NCBI RefSeq assembly: GCF_019049285.1
Contig: NZ_JAGMUL010000091.1
Coordinates: 29,948 to 93,947, forward strand
Length of the DNA stretch: 64,000 nucleotides
Reading direction: 5' to 3'
Source of the DNA: Streptomyces sp. AC550_RSS872
GTDB taxonomy: Bacteria > Actinomycetota > Actinomycetes > Streptomycetales > Streptomycetaceae
Of the stretch, positions 42,449-51,665 are shown one piece after another; position 1 is the first letter of the stretch, and every line of letters starts with the position of its first letter. The position numbers and the translations under genes were made by a program. The notes under the pieces are model-generated. The model was given only the letters and a program-made list of their open reading frames with translations. It did no database searches and was not told where the DNA came from.

Positions 42449-44266
42449 ATGGCCACTCCCCTGTCCGACACCTCGTCCGACACCCCTCTGTCCCCGCTCA
42501 AGACTGTCGCCGTCGTCGGCCTCGGCACCATGGGCACCGGCATCGCCGAGATCCTGGCCAAGGCCGGTCGCGAGGTCATCGGCATCGACATCAGCGAGGC
42601 CACGGCCGCCAAGGCCGTCGCCGCGCTGGAGACCTCGACCGCCCGTGCCGTGGAGCGCGGCCGGCTGACCGAGGAGGAGCGCGCGGACGCCCTCGCCCGC
42701 ATCCGCACCTTCACCGAACTGCGGGCCGCGGCCGACGCGGACCTGGTCATCGAGGTGGCGCCGGAGTCGTACGAGATCAAGCAGCAGATCTTCCGTGAGC
42801 TGGACGGGATCGTGCGCCCCGAGACGATCCTGGCGACCGGCACCAACGCCCTCTCGGTCACGCGCCTGGCCGCCGACTCGGCCCGTCCCGAGCGGGTTCT
42901 CGGACTGCACTTCTTCAACCCGGCGCCCGCGATGCGCCTGGTCGAGGTCGTCTCCTCCGTGCTGACCGCGCCGACGGCGGTCACCGCGGTCACCAACCTC
43001 GCCCTGGACCTCGGCAAGGAGCCCGTCGCGGTCGGCGACCGGCCCGGCTTCGTCGCCGACGGCCTGCTGTTCGGCTACCTCAACCAGGCGGCCGCGATGT
43101 ACGAGGCGAAGTACGCCTCCCGCGAGGACATCGACGCCGCGATGCGGCTGGGCTGCGGACTGCCGATGGGGCCGCTGGCCCTGCTCGACCTGATCGGCAT
43201 CGACACCGCGCGCCGGGTCCTGGAGGCCATGTACGCCGAGTCCCGCGACCGGCTGCACGCCCCCGCGCCGATCCTCAAGCAGCTCAGCGAGGCCGGCCTG
43301 ACGGGCCGTAAGTCGGGCCGCGGCTTCTACACGTACGAGGCGCCGGGCAGCGCCACCGTCGTGCGGGACGCGCTGACGCCGCTGGACGGCGCCGCCCTCA
43401 CCCCCGGCCGTACGGTCCGCTCGGTCGGCGTCGCGGGCTCGGGCACCATGGCGTCCGGGATCGCCGAGGTCTTCGCCAAGGCCGGGTACGAGGTCGTGCT
43501 GGCCGCCCGCAGCGAGGAGAAGGCGCAGGCCGCGAAGGCCCGTATCGGCAAGTCGCTTTCGCGCTCTGTCGACAAGGGGCGGATGACCGCCGAGGCCGCC
43601 GCGCAGACCCTGGACCTGATCACCGCGGCGGGTTCGTACGACGCGTTCGCCGACGTCGATCTGGCTGTCGAGGCCATCGCCGAGGACCTGGAGATCAAGC
43701 AGCAGCTGTTCGCGACGCTGGACAAGGTCTGCAAGCCGGGCGCGGTGCTGGCCACCACCACCTCGTCGCTGCCCGTCGTCGCCTGTGCCCGCGCCACCTC
43801 GCGTCCGCAGGACGTGATCGGTATGCACTTCTTCAACCCGGCGCCGGCGATGAAGCTGGTCGAGGTCGTCCGTACGGTTCTGACGGACGACGAGGTCCAC
43901 GCGACGGTCCGCGAGGTCTGCGGGAGGATCAAGAAGCACGCCGTGGACTGCGGTGACCGTGCCGGATTCATCGTGAACGCGCTGCTGTTCCCGTACCTGA
44001 ACAACGCGATCAAGATGGTGGAGGAGCACTACGCGACGCTCGACGACATCGACGCCGCGATGAAGCTGGGCGGCGGCTACCCCATGGGCCCCTTCGAGCT
44101 GCTGGACGTCGTCGGGCTCGATGTCTCCCTGGCGATCGAGAAGGTCCTGCACCGCGAGTTCCGCGACCCGGGTCTGGCTCCGGCGCCGCTCCTGGAGCAC
44201 CTGGTGGCCGCGGGCTGCCTCGGCCGCAAGACCGGCCGCGGCTTCCGCGAATATGCCCGGCGCTGA
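42449..44266 (+). CDS. Tandem-duplicated 3-hydroxybutyryl-CoA dehydrogenase
   Basis: A 605-residue protein made of two complete 3-hydroxyacyl-CoA dehydrogenase modules (about 15-300 and 320-605). Each has a dinucleotide motif (VGLGTMGTGIAEILAKAG; VAGSGTMASGIAEVFAKAG), the HFFNPAPAM catalytic region and an RKSGRGFY/RKTGRGF end. In this context it likely converts acetoacetyl-CoA to 3-hydroxybutyryl-CoA for the ethylmalonyl-CoA pathway. GGAG lies 7 nt before ATG 42449. It is followed by the TetR gene. Confidence 0.9.
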   Translation: MATPLSDTSSDTPLSPLKTVAVVGLGTMGTGIAEILAKAGREVIGIDISEATAAKAVAALETSTARAVERGRLTEEERADALARIRTFTELRAAADADLVIEVAPESYEIKQQIFRELDGIVRPETILATGTNALSVTRLAADSARPERVLGLHFFNPAPAMRLVEVVSSVLTAPTAVTAVTNLALDLGKEPVAVGDRPGFVADGLLFGYLNQAAAMYEAKYASREDIDAAMRLGCGLPMGPLALLDLIGIDTARRVLEAMYAESRDRLHAPAPILKQLSEAGLTGRKSGRGFYTYEAPGSATVVRDALTPLDGAALTPGRTVRSVGVAGSGTMASGIAEVFAKAGYEVVLAARSEEKAQAAKARIGKSLSRSVDKGRMTAEAAAQTLDLITAAGSYDAFADVDLAVEAIAEDLEIKQQLFATLDKVCKPGAVLATTTSSLPVVACARATSRPQDVIGMHFFNPAPAMKLVEVVRTVLTDDEVHATVREVCGRIKKHAVDCGDRAGFIVNALLFPYLNNAIKMVEEHYATLDDIDAAMKLGGGYPMGPFELLDVVGLDVSLAIEKVLHREFRDPGLAPAPLLEHLVAAGCLGRKTGRGFREYARR

Positions 44267-44381
44267 GCAGCCCGGGGACTGGTTCAGAAGCGGTCAGGAG
44301 TGGGGCGGGCTGCTGGACCCCGGCAGCCCGCTTCCGGCCTCCCGGCACGGCTCGGCCCCAGCTGCCGAACCGGGGCCTCCC

Positions 44382-44404
44382 CCGCCTGCCGAGGGCGGGG
44401 GAAA
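44382..44404. repeat. Short G/C hairpin repeat upstream of tetR
   Basis: CCCCCGCC-TGCCGAG-GGCGGGGG is a perfect 8-bp stem. It resembles the hairpin at 27289-27310 in the SpoIIE gene and probably belongs to the same scattered repeat class. Confidence 0.5.
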
Positions 44405-44450
44405 CCCGGTACATGCGCATCAAGCTGCGCACATGCAGTACGTTCGGGTC

Positions 44451-45263
44451 ATGTCCCAGCCCGCCAAGTCCTCACGTACACCAGCCACGCCCGACGCGCC
44501 GGAAAGTGCCGCCGGCAGTCGCGCAGCCGCCCAACGGCTCAAGATGCGCCGCGAACTGGCGGCCGCGGCGATGGAGCTGTTCGCGACCAAGGGGTACGAG
44601 GCGACCACCGTCGACGAGATCGCGGCCGCGGCCGGGGTCGCCCGGCGCACGTTCTTCCGCCACTTCCGTTCCAAGGAAGAGGCGATCTTCCCGGACCACG
44701 ACGACACCCTGATCCGCGCCGAGGCGGTGCTCAACGCCGCCCCGGCCCATGAGCACCCGCTCGACACGGTGTGCCGCGGCATCAAGGAGGTCATGCGGAT
44801 GTACGCGGCGCGGCCGGAGATCTCGGTCGCCCGCTACAAGCTGACGCGCGAGGTGCCCACCCTGCGCGAGGCGGAGATCGCGTCGGTGGCCCGCTACGAG
44901 CGCCTCTTCACCCGCTATCTCCTCGGCCACTTCGACGAGCACGCGCACGACGACGACGCCAACGACGACCCGCTGCTGGCGGAGGTCGCCGCGTCCGCCG
45001 TGGTCACCGCCCACAACCACGTCCTGCGGCGCTGGCTGCGGGCCGGCGGCCAGGGCGACGTGGAGGCACAGCTCGACCATGCCTTCGCGATCGTACGGAG
45101 GACGTTCGGCACGGGTATCGGGGCGGGCCGGGACACCGCGCCGCGCACGGCGCCCGCCTCCGTGGCCTCGCAGGGCGAGGTGCTGGTGACGGTGGCGCGG
45201 ACCGACGCGCCGCTCGACGAGGTGATGCGGACGATCGAGCAGGCGCTGAAGGAGCGGGCCTAG
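44451..45263 (+). CDS. TetR-family regulator of the ethylmalonyl-CoA locus
   Basis: A 270-residue protein. The HTH lies at about residues 40-85 (ATKGYEATTVDEIAAAAGV then ARRTFFRHF), preceded by an unusually long 25-residue Ser/Pro tail. The ligand-binding part is helical (about 90-220). A C-terminal extension (225-270) is variable. It is between the dehydrogenase and ccr and is the obvious candidate for pathway control, by inference only. ATG 44451 or 44433 may be used; neither has a strong ribosome site. Confidence 0.85.
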   Translation: MSQPAKSSRTPATPDAPESAAGSRAAAQRLKMRRELAAAAMELFATKGYEATTVDEIAAAAGVARRTFFRHFRSKEEAIFPDHDDTLIRAEAVLNAAPAHEHPLDTVCRGIKEVMRMYAARPEISVARYKLTREVPTLREAEIASVARYERLFTRYLLGHFDEHAHDDDANDDPLLAEVAASAVVTAHNHVLRRWLRAGGQGDVEAQLDHAFAIVRRTFGTGIGAGRDTAPRTAPASVASQGEVLVTVARTDAPLDEVMRTIEQALKERA

Positions 45264-45375
45264 GCTCTGCGCAGGGGGCTCGCGACGGATCCCTCGGTGG
45301 GAACCATCGCGTCGGCTCATCCGTCCTCCAATTCGAAGCACGATCTTCATGGTTGCGCGACGGAAGTGAGTTGCC

Positions 45376-45594
45376 ATGCAGGCGAATGACCCGACCAAGC
45401 TCGAAGCCACGCTGGCCGACGGGCGGCGCATGACGCTGTCCCTCCCCACGACGGACGCGAAGTGGGCGGCCGACGGCATAGGGGGCCTGCGCGCCGTCCC
45501 GCCCACGCACACGGGCCGCGGGGAAGAACCCCCTGCCCTTCCCGAGGAGCCGGCGCTTCCCCTGCAAGTAGCCCTGCTGGGCCTGGGCGCCTAG
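45376..45594 (+). CDS. Possible small protein, low support
   Basis: A 72-codon frame beginning MQANDPTKLEATLADGRRMT. The first half has plausible coding character and ADGRRMTLSLP looks strand-like; the second half is Pro/Leu-rich and resembles non-coding translation. No family is recognised. It lies at the border of the pseudogene zone, so it may be a remnant. Confidence 0.25.
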   Translation: MQANDPTKLEATLADGRRMTLSLPTTDAKWAADGIGGLRAVPPTHTGRGEEPPALPEEPALPLQVALLGLGA

Positions 45595-45639
45595 GGTCTG
45601 GGCGCCCAGGGCCCGTCCGGCGGATCATGCCGGCGTCGC

Positions 45640-46083
45640 GAAAGACGCCGGATGGAGCGGCCCGGCGCGCATCGGGCCGCCGACCCGGGATCCGCCTCCC
45701 CTGTCGGCAGCCCCCGCCCATCAGCCGCCCCGTAGCCGGGGCCGGCATGTCGTGGCCGGTGGCGAGGAGGGTGCGAGGGCGGCCCGGGAGGGGCCGCGGG
45801 CCCAACAGAGGCAGTCCATCCGGGGTCATCGTGCGCGGCCCCATCCACTCCTGCTCCCGCCGCTCCCAGTCGGCCCCGGCAGATACGGCCGCGCGGCCGC
45901 CACCAACGCCTCCACGCGGCCCGGCCGGAAACGGTCCGGGTCCCGGTCGGACTCCGTCGTCCCGGTGCCCCGCACGCCCTTGCCCAACGACGCCGGCACC
46001 GCCTTCGCCGACCCCAGATGGACCAGCCGTCTCGACAGCGACCCGGCCGGCACCGAGAAGCTGTAGCCCTTCCCGGCGGCCAC
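45640..46083 (-). pseudogene. FAD-dependent D-amino acid dehydrogenase (DadA-like) pseudogene
   Basis: The C-terminal third of a DadA-like oxidoreductase is recognisable in two frames. AGKGYSFSVPAG then SAKAVPASLGKGVRGTGTTE is followed, after a shift, by REQEWMGPRTMTPDGLPLLG and LLATGHDMPAPATGRLMGGG. These match the substrate- and FAD-binding end of the family. The N-terminal Rossmann part and the true start are missing and frames are broken. Decay is clear. Confidence 0.65.
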
Positions 46084-46086
46084 CGC

Positions 46087-46881
46087 TCGTCCAGCGGCAG
46101 ACCGAGATCCTCCTGGAGGAAGGAGCCCTGCTGCGCTCCCGACTGCTGCGCTCCCGACTGCTGCACGAGCGGACGGTCGACGACTGCGTACGGGACATCG
46201 CGCTGAACGACCCCGAGGTGGTCGACGCCGAGACGGTGGCGGCGCGGATGGCGGAGCCGGGGCCGATCCGCGGCTGTCGCGTACGACTGTGGTGCTGGAC
46301 GTCCGGACGCGCGGGGCGTCACGAGTGTCGCTGCTGCGGAGGGTCCGGTAGGTGTTCGGCTCCGCTCAGGACGTGACCGGGGAGCTCGCGGCCGGCCGGT
46401 ACGCCGTTCTGCACGCCTCGGCCGGCCACCCGAAGCAGCTCGTCGAGCGATGCTCCGCGTTGGGGGAACGGCTGGGCGGGCGGCACGAGGCCGACGCGCG
46501 GTGCGGGATCGGTGAGCCGGGCCGGGGCGTCGCCGGGGTGCAGGCCTCGCACCGGGACTCGGCACTGGCACTGCGTGCCGGTCCCCCGGCTGGAGCCGGA
46601 CGGCCGTGTCTTCGCCGTGGCCGACCTGCGCGTGCCCAGCTCGCGGCCTCGGTGGTACGGCACGAGCGCGCCCGGTACGCGGCCGCGGTCCCTGGTACGG
46701 CACGAGCGCGCCCGGTACGCGGCCGCGGTCCCTGCTGGACTGCGTGTGAGAGGACCGGCCGGTGCTGCGGGAGACGCTGATCGCCTGGGCGGAGGGCGGC
46801 TTCCAGCTGGTCCGCGCGGCGGAGCGGCTCGCGGTCCACCGGAACACGCTCCTCCACCGGCTGACGAAGATCGCGAGCTGA
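46087..46881 (+). pseudogene. CdaR/PucR-type transcriptional regulator pseudogene
   Basis: Regions in different frames resemble a CdaR/PucR-family regulator. EGALLRSRLL then LHERTVDDCVRDIALNDPEVV is followed by a middle part with an in-frame stop near 46350 (SLLRRVR then stop). The end PVLRETLIAWAEGGFQLVR then AERLAVHRNTLLHRLTKIAS is the C-terminal HTH. A perfect 40-bp tandem duplication (46653-46732) adds a frameshift. A 15-bp tandem repeat is at 46128-46157. The N-terminus is missing. Confidence 0.6.
46653..46732. repeat. Perfect 40-bp tandem duplication
   Basis: Two contiguous identical 40-bp copies begin at 46653 and 46693 (each starting TGGTACGGCACGAGCGCG). The unit is not a multiple of 3, so it breaks the regulator frame. 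It is a recent replication-slippage or recombination product. Confidence 0.9.
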
Positions 46882-47251
46882 GCGGACGCGCGGTGCGGGC
46901 GCCACGTACCGCGACGGCCATGGTCCTGACCGATAGCACCCGATAAGAACCTACTCGTCGGTAGCTTTGATCGATCATCGCTCATTTGTTACGTAAAGAT
47001 TTCATCTGAGAGCAAGTTCTGGCACTCGGTGCCTTGCCAGGTGACACGCCGTGCCATACGTTGAAGGAGTCCGGGCGGCCGGCGTGCAGAGACCTTTCGT
47101 ACGTCGGCTGTCCCCGCAAACCCTCCCCGGGGTCTGCGCGCCCGGCGCCTGCGTCACAGGCAACCTCCCGCGCCACAAAGCGCTGCCGAACAGCACAACA
47201 GCCGAACCGACGGCACCCACAAAAACCCTCAGCAGCACCGACGTAACCCTC

Positions 47252-47272
47252 AGCACCCTCCCTCAGGGTGCT
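47252..47272. promoter_or_regulatory. Hairpin/operator just upstream of the ccr ribosome site
   Basis: AGCACCCT-CCCTC-AGGGTGCT is a perfect 8-bp inverted repeat, ending 7 nt before the GGAGG of ccr. It could be an operator for the TetR protein or an mRNA structure controlling ccr translation. The upstream 47-kb promoter region (46882-47251) is comparatively AT-rich near 46965-47010. Confidence 0.45.
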
Positions 47273-47291
47273 CACCGCCGGAGGCAACACC

Positions 47292-48635
47292 GTGACCGTG
47301 AAGGACATTCTGGACGCGATCCAGTCGCCGGAATCGACGCCGGCCGACTTCGCCGCTCTGCCGCTCCCCGAGTCGTACCGCGCGATCACCGTGCACAAGG
47401 ACGAGACGGAGATGTTCGCGGGCCTACAGACCCGCGACAAGGACCCCCGCAAGTCGATCCACCTGGACGACGTGCCGGTGCCGGAACTCGGCCCGGGCGA
47501 GGCCCTGGTGGCCGTCATGGCCTCCTCGGTCAACTACAACTCCGTCTGGACCTCGATCTTCGAGCCCCTGTCGACCTTCGGGTTCCTGGAGCGCTACGGC
47601 CGGCTCAGCGAGCTGACCAAGCGCCACGACCTGCCGTACCACATCATCGGCTCCGACCTCGCGGGCGTCGTCCTTCGCACCGGCCCGGGCGTCAACTCCT
47701 GGAAGCCCGGTGACGAGGTCGTCGCGCACTGTCTGTCCGTCGAGCTGGAGTCCAGCGACGGTCACAACGACACCATGCTCGACCCCGAGCAGCGCATCTG
47801 GGGCTTCGAGACGAACTTCGGCGGCCTCGCGGAGATCGCCCTCGTCAAGTCCAACCAGCTCATGCCCAAGCCGGGCCACCTGAGCTGGGAGGAGGCCGCC
47901 GCCCCGGGCCTGGTGAACTCCACCGCGTACCGTCAGTTGGTCTCCCGCAACGGCGCCGGCATGAAGCAGGGCGACAACGTCCTGATCTGGGGCGCGAGCG
48001 GCGGACTCGGCTCGTACGCCACGCAGTTCGCCCTCGCCGGTGGCGCCAACCCGATCTGTGTCGTCTCCAGCGACCAGAAGGCGGACATCTGCCGGGCGAT
48101 GGGCGCCGAGGCGATCATCGACCGCAACGCCGAGGGCTACAAGTTCTGGAAGGACGAGAACACCCAGGACCCGAAGGAGTGGAAGCGCTTCGGCAAGCGC
48201 ATCCGCGAGCTCACCGGCGGCGAGGACGTCGACATCGTCTTCGAGCACCCGGGCCGCGAGACCTTCGGCGCCTCCGTGTACGTCACGCGCAAGGGCGGCA
48301 CGATCGTCACCTGCGCCTCCACCTCGGGCTACAACCACGAGTACGACAACCGCTACCTGTGGATGTCGCTGAAGCGGATCATCGGCTCGCACTTCGCCAA
48401 CTACCGCGAGGCCTGGGAGGCCAACCGGCTCATCGCGAAGGGCAAGATCCACCCGACGCTGTCGAAGGTCTACTCCCTGGAGGAGACCGGCCAGGCGGCC
48501 TACGACGTGCACCGCAACCTCCACCAGGGCAAGGTCGGCGTGCTGTGCCTCGCCCCCGAGGAAGGTCTCGGCGTGCGCGACGAGGAGATGCGCGCGCAGC
48601 ACATCGACGCCATCAACCGCTTCCGCAACATCTGA
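47292..48635 (+). CDS. ccr: Crotonyl-CoA carboxylase/reductase
   Basis: A 447-residue medium-chain reductase. It starts MTVKDILDAIQSPES. The GroES-like domain includes ASSVNYNSVWTSIFEP, and the NADPH-binding motif is WGASGGLGSYATQ (about residue 233). ITCASTSGYNHEYDNRYLWM and HLSWEEAAA are hallmarks of CCR. The enzyme converts crotonyl-CoA with CO2 to ethylmalonyl-CoA, the key step of the pathway and an extender-unit source for polyketides. GTG 47292 is chosen because GGAGG lies 7 nt upstream. Confidence 0.96.
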   Translation: MTVKDILDAIQSPESTPADFAALPLPESYRAITVHKDETEMFAGLQTRDKDPRKSIHLDDVPVPELGPGEALVAVMASSVNYNSVWTSIFEPLSTFGFLERYGRLSELTKRHDLPYHIIGSDLAGVVLRTGPGVNSWKPGDEVVAHCLSVELESSDGHNDTMLDPEQRIWGFETNFGGLAEIALVKSNQLMPKPGHLSWEEAAAPGLVNSTAYRQLVSRNGAGMKQGDNVLIWGASGGLGSYATQFALAGGANPICVVSSDQKADICRAMGAEAIIDRNAEGYKFWKDENTQDPKEWKRFGKRIRELTGGEDVDIVFEHPGRETFGASVYVTRKGGTIVTCASTSGYNHEYDNRYLWMSLKRIIGSHFANYREAWEANRLIAKGKIHPTLSKVYSLEETGQAAYDVHRNLHQGKVGVLCLAPEEGLGVRDEEMRAQHIDAINRFRNI

Positions 48636-48652
48636 GACACCCGGGGTCATAG

Positions 48653-50701
48653 ATGACTGAGCGTCAGCCCGCCGAAGGCACGCGGGAGAAGGACCGGCCG
48701 TGGCTCATGCGCACGTACGCCGGTCACTCCACGGCCGAGGCGTCCAACGAGCTGTACCGGCGCAACCTCGCCAAGGGGCAGACCGGCCTGTCGGTCGCGT
48801 TCGACCTGCCCACGCAGACCGGCTACGACTCCGACCACATCCTCGCCCGCGGCGAGGTCGGCCGGGTCGGCGTGCCGGTCGCGCACCTCGGTGACATGCG
48901 CCGGCTGTTCCAGGACATCCCCCTGGAGCAGATGAACACCTCGATGACGATCAACGCCACCGCCATGTGGCTGCTGGCGCTCTACCAGGTCGTCGCCGAG
49001 GAGCAGGGCGCGGACATCACCAAGCTCCAGGGCACGACCCAGAACGACATCGTCAAGGAGTACCTGTCGCGGGGGACCCATGTCTTCCCGCCGGGACCCT
49101 CACTCCGGCTGACGACGGACATGATCGCGTACACGGTCTCCCACATCCCGAAGTGGAACCCGATCAACATCTGTAGCTACCACTTGCAGGAGGCGGGCGC
49201 CACGCCGGTCCAGGAGATCGCGTACGCGATGTCCACCGCGATAGCGGTTCTCGATGCCGTACGCGACTCAGGGCAGGTCCCCGCCGAGAAGTTCGGGGAC
49301 GTCGTGGCCCGTATCTCCTTCTTCGTGAACGCGGGCGTCCGCTTCATCGAGGAGATGTGCAAGATGCGGGCGTTCGGGCGGATCTGGGACCAGGTCACGC
49401 GCGAGCGCTACGGCATCGAGAACCCCAAGCAGCGCCGCTTCCGGTACGGCGTCCAGGTCAACTCCCTCGGTCTGACCGAGGCGCAGCCGGAGAACAACGT
49501 CCAGCGGATCGTGCTGGAGATGCTGGCCGTGACCCTGTCGAAGGACGCACGCGCGCGTGCCGTGCAGCTGCCGGCCTGGAACGAGGCCCTCGGTCTCCCC
49601 CGGCCCTGGGACCAGCAGTGGTCGCTGCGCATCCAGCAGGTGCTCGCCCATGAGAGCGATCTGCTGGAGTACGAGGACATCTTCGAGGGCTCGCACGTCA
49701 TCGAGGCGAAGGTGAGCAAGCTCGTCGAGGAGTCCCTCGCGGAGATCGAGCGGATCCAGGAGATGGGCGGCGCGATGGCCGCCGTCGAGTCCGGCTACCT
49801 CAAGTCGCAGCTCGTCTCCTCGCACGCCGAGCGCCGGGCCCGGATCGAGTCGGGTCAGGAGAAGATCATCGGCGTCAACATCTTCGAGACGACCGAGCCG
49901 AACCCGCTGACCGCCGATCTCGACACGGCCATCCAGACGGTCGACCCGGCGGTCGAGGCCCGGGTGATCGCGGGTCTTCAGAACTGGCGCGACACCCGCT
50001 ACCAGCCGCCCTTCAACCATCCGCGCCCGTGCAAGGCGCTGGAGAAGCTGAAGGAGGCCGCGAAGGGCACCGCCAACCTCATGGAGGCCACCCTGGAGTG
50101 CGCCCGCGCCGGGGTCACGACCGGCGAGTGGGCCGGGGCGCTGCGCGAGGTGTTCGGCGAGTTCCGGGCGCCGACCGGGGTCTCGTCGGCACCGGTCGCG
50201 GTCCCGGCGGAGGAGGGCTCGGCCATGGCCGAGGTCCGCCGCAAGGTCGACCTGACGGCGAAGGACATGGGCGTCGGCAAACTGCGCTTCCTGGTCGGCA
50301 AGCCGGGCCTGGACGGGCACTCCAACGGCGCCGAGCAGATCGCCGTGCGGGCCCGTGACGCCGGGTTCGAGGTGGTCTACCAGGGCATCCGCCTGACGCC
50401 CGAACAGATCGTGGACGCGGCCCTCGCCGAGGACGTGCACGCGGTCGGCCTGTCCATCCTCTCCGGATCGCACGCACAGCTGGTGCCGGACGTGCTGGAA
50501 CGGCTCCGTGTGGCCGGTGCCACAGATATACCGGTGATCGCCGGTGGCATCATCCCGAATGGTGACGCCGAGCAGCTCAGGGCAGCCGGTGTGGCCGCCG
50601 TCTTCACCCCGAAGGACTTCGACATCACCGGAATCATCGGCCGCATCGTCGACGAGATCCGGAAAGCGAACAAGCTCGACCCCCTGGAGGTCCCCGCATG
50701 A
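48653..50701 (+). CDS. ecm: Ethylmalonyl-CoA mutase (B12-dependent)
   Basis: A 682-residue methylmalonyl-CoA-mutase-like enzyme in one chain. The large TIM-barrel part (about 1-530) contains RPWLMRTYAGHST and FDLPTQTGYDSD. The C-terminal B12 domain (about 550-682) has the cobalt-binding GLDGHSNGAEQ and GLSILSGSH motifs. It isomerises ethylmalonyl-CoA to methylsuccinyl-CoA. It is 17 nt after ccr and overlaps the lyase gene by 4 nt (ATGA). Confidence 0.95.
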   Translation: MTERQPAEGTREKDRPWLMRTYAGHSTAEASNELYRRNLAKGQTGLSVAFDLPTQTGYDSDHILARGEVGRVGVPVAHLGDMRRLFQDIPLEQMNTSMTINATAMWLLALYQVVAEEQGADITKLQGTTQNDIVKEYLSRGTHVFPPGPSLRLTTDMIAYTVSHIPKWNPINICSYHLQEAGATPVQEIAYAMSTAIAVLDAVRDSGQVPAEKFGDVVARISFFVNAGVRFIEEMCKMRAFGRIWDQVTRERYGIENPKQRRFRYGVQVNSLGLTEAQPENNVQRIVLEMLAVTLSKDARARAVQLPAWNEALGLPRPWDQQWSLRIQQVLAHESDLLEYEDIFEGSHVIEAKVSKLVEESLAEIERIQEMGGAMAAVESGYLKSQLVSSHAERRARIESGQEKIIGVNIFETTEPNPLTADLDTAIQTVDPAVEARVIAGLQNWRDTRYQPPFNHPRPCKALEKLKEAAKGTANLMEATLECARAGVTTGEWAGALREVFGEFRAPTGVSSAPVAVPAEEGSAMAEVRRKVDLTAKDMGVGKLRFLVGKPGLDGHSNGAEQIAVRARDAGFEVVYQGIRLTPEQIVDAALAEDVHAVGLSILSGSHAQLVPDVLERLRVAGATDIPVIAGGIIPNGDAEQLRAAGVAAVFTPKDFDITGIIGRIVDEIRKANKLDPLEVPA

Positions 50702-51660
50702 CCACGGTCAACCGCCTTCGCCCCCGGCGTTCCTGCCTGGCGGTACCGGGCTCGAACCCGCGCTTCCTGGAGAAGGCCCAGGGCCTCCCCGCCGACCAGG
50801 TCTTCCTCGACCTGGAGGACGCGTGCGCCCCGCTCGCCAAGCCCGAGGCGCGGCACACCATCGTCAAGTTCCTCAACGAGGGCGACTGGACGGGCAAGAC
50901 GAGGGTGGTGCGCGTCAACGACTGGACGACGGAGTGGACGTACCGCGATGTCGTCACGGTCGTCGAGGGTGCCGGCCAGAACCTCGACTGCATCATGCTG
51001 CCGAAGGTGCAGACGGCCCAGCAGGTCGTGGCCCTGGACCTCCTCCTCACCCAGATCGAGAAGACGATGGGCTTCGAGGTCGGCAAGATCGGCATCGAGG
51101 CGCAGATCGAGAACGCCCAGGGTCTGAACAACGTCAACGAGATCGCGACCGCGTCCCAGCGCGTCGAGACCATCATCTTCGGCCCGGCCGACTTCATGGC
51201 GTCGATCAACATGAAGTCGCTGGTCGTGGGCGAGCAGCCGCCCGGCTACCCGGCGGACGCCTACCACTACATCCTGATGAAGATCCTGATGGCCGCCCGC
51301 GCCAACAACCTCCAGGCGATCGACGGCCCCTACCTTCAGATCCGCAACATCGACGGCTACCGCGAGGTCGCCCAGCGCGCCGCCGCGCTCGGCTTCGACG
51401 GCAAGTGGGTGCTGCACCCGGGCCAGGTCGAGGCGTCCAACGAGATCTTCTCGCCCTCCCAGGAGGACTACGACCACGCCGAGCTGATCCTGGACGCGTA
51501 CGACTACTACACGTCCGAGGCGGGCGGCAAGAAGGGCTCCGCGATGCTCGGCGACGAGATGATCGACGAGGCCAGCCGCAAGATGGCGCTGGTCATCTCC
51601 GGCAAGGGCCGTGCGGCCGGCATGCAGCGCACCAGCAAGTTCGAGATCCCGGAGGCCTGA
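50698..51660 (+). CDS. mcl1: Beta-methylmalyl-CoA/L-malyl-CoA lyase (HpcH/HpaI-CitE family)
   Basis: A 320-residue CitE-like lyase. It has RRSCLAVPGSNPRFLEKAQG, the metal-binding LDLEDACAP and EAQIENAQGL motifs, and the C-terminal DGKWVLHPGQV conserved in malyl-CoA lyases. In the pathway it splits methylmalyl-CoA to propionyl-CoA and glyoxylate. ATG overlaps the ecm stop. The fit to genome context is strong. Confidence 0.93.
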   Translation: MTTVNRLRPRRSCLAVPGSNPRFLEKAQGLPADQVFLDLEDACAPLAKPEARHTIVKFLNEGDWTGKTRVVRVNDWTTEWTYRDVVTVVEGAGQNLDCIMLPKVQTAQQVVALDLLLTQIEKTMGFEVGKIGIEAQIENAQGLNNVNEIATASQRVETIIFGPADFMASINMKSLVVGEQPPGYPADAYHYILMKILMAARANNLQAIDGPYLQIRNIDGYREVAQRAAALGFDGKWVLHPGQVEASNEIFSPSQEDYDHAELILDAYDYYTSEAGGKKGSAMLGDEMIDEASRKMALVISGKGRAAGMQRTSKFEIPEA

Positions 51661-51665
51661 GCGCG

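Noticed and set aside
46951..46964. TetR operator CTACTCGTCGGTAG upstream of ccr
   Set aside because: Only the outer four bases are symmetric, which is within chance for this length of promoter region.
47424..48650. A 408-codon minus-strand frame opposite ccr
   Set aside because: Antisense of ccr, a strongly identified gene.
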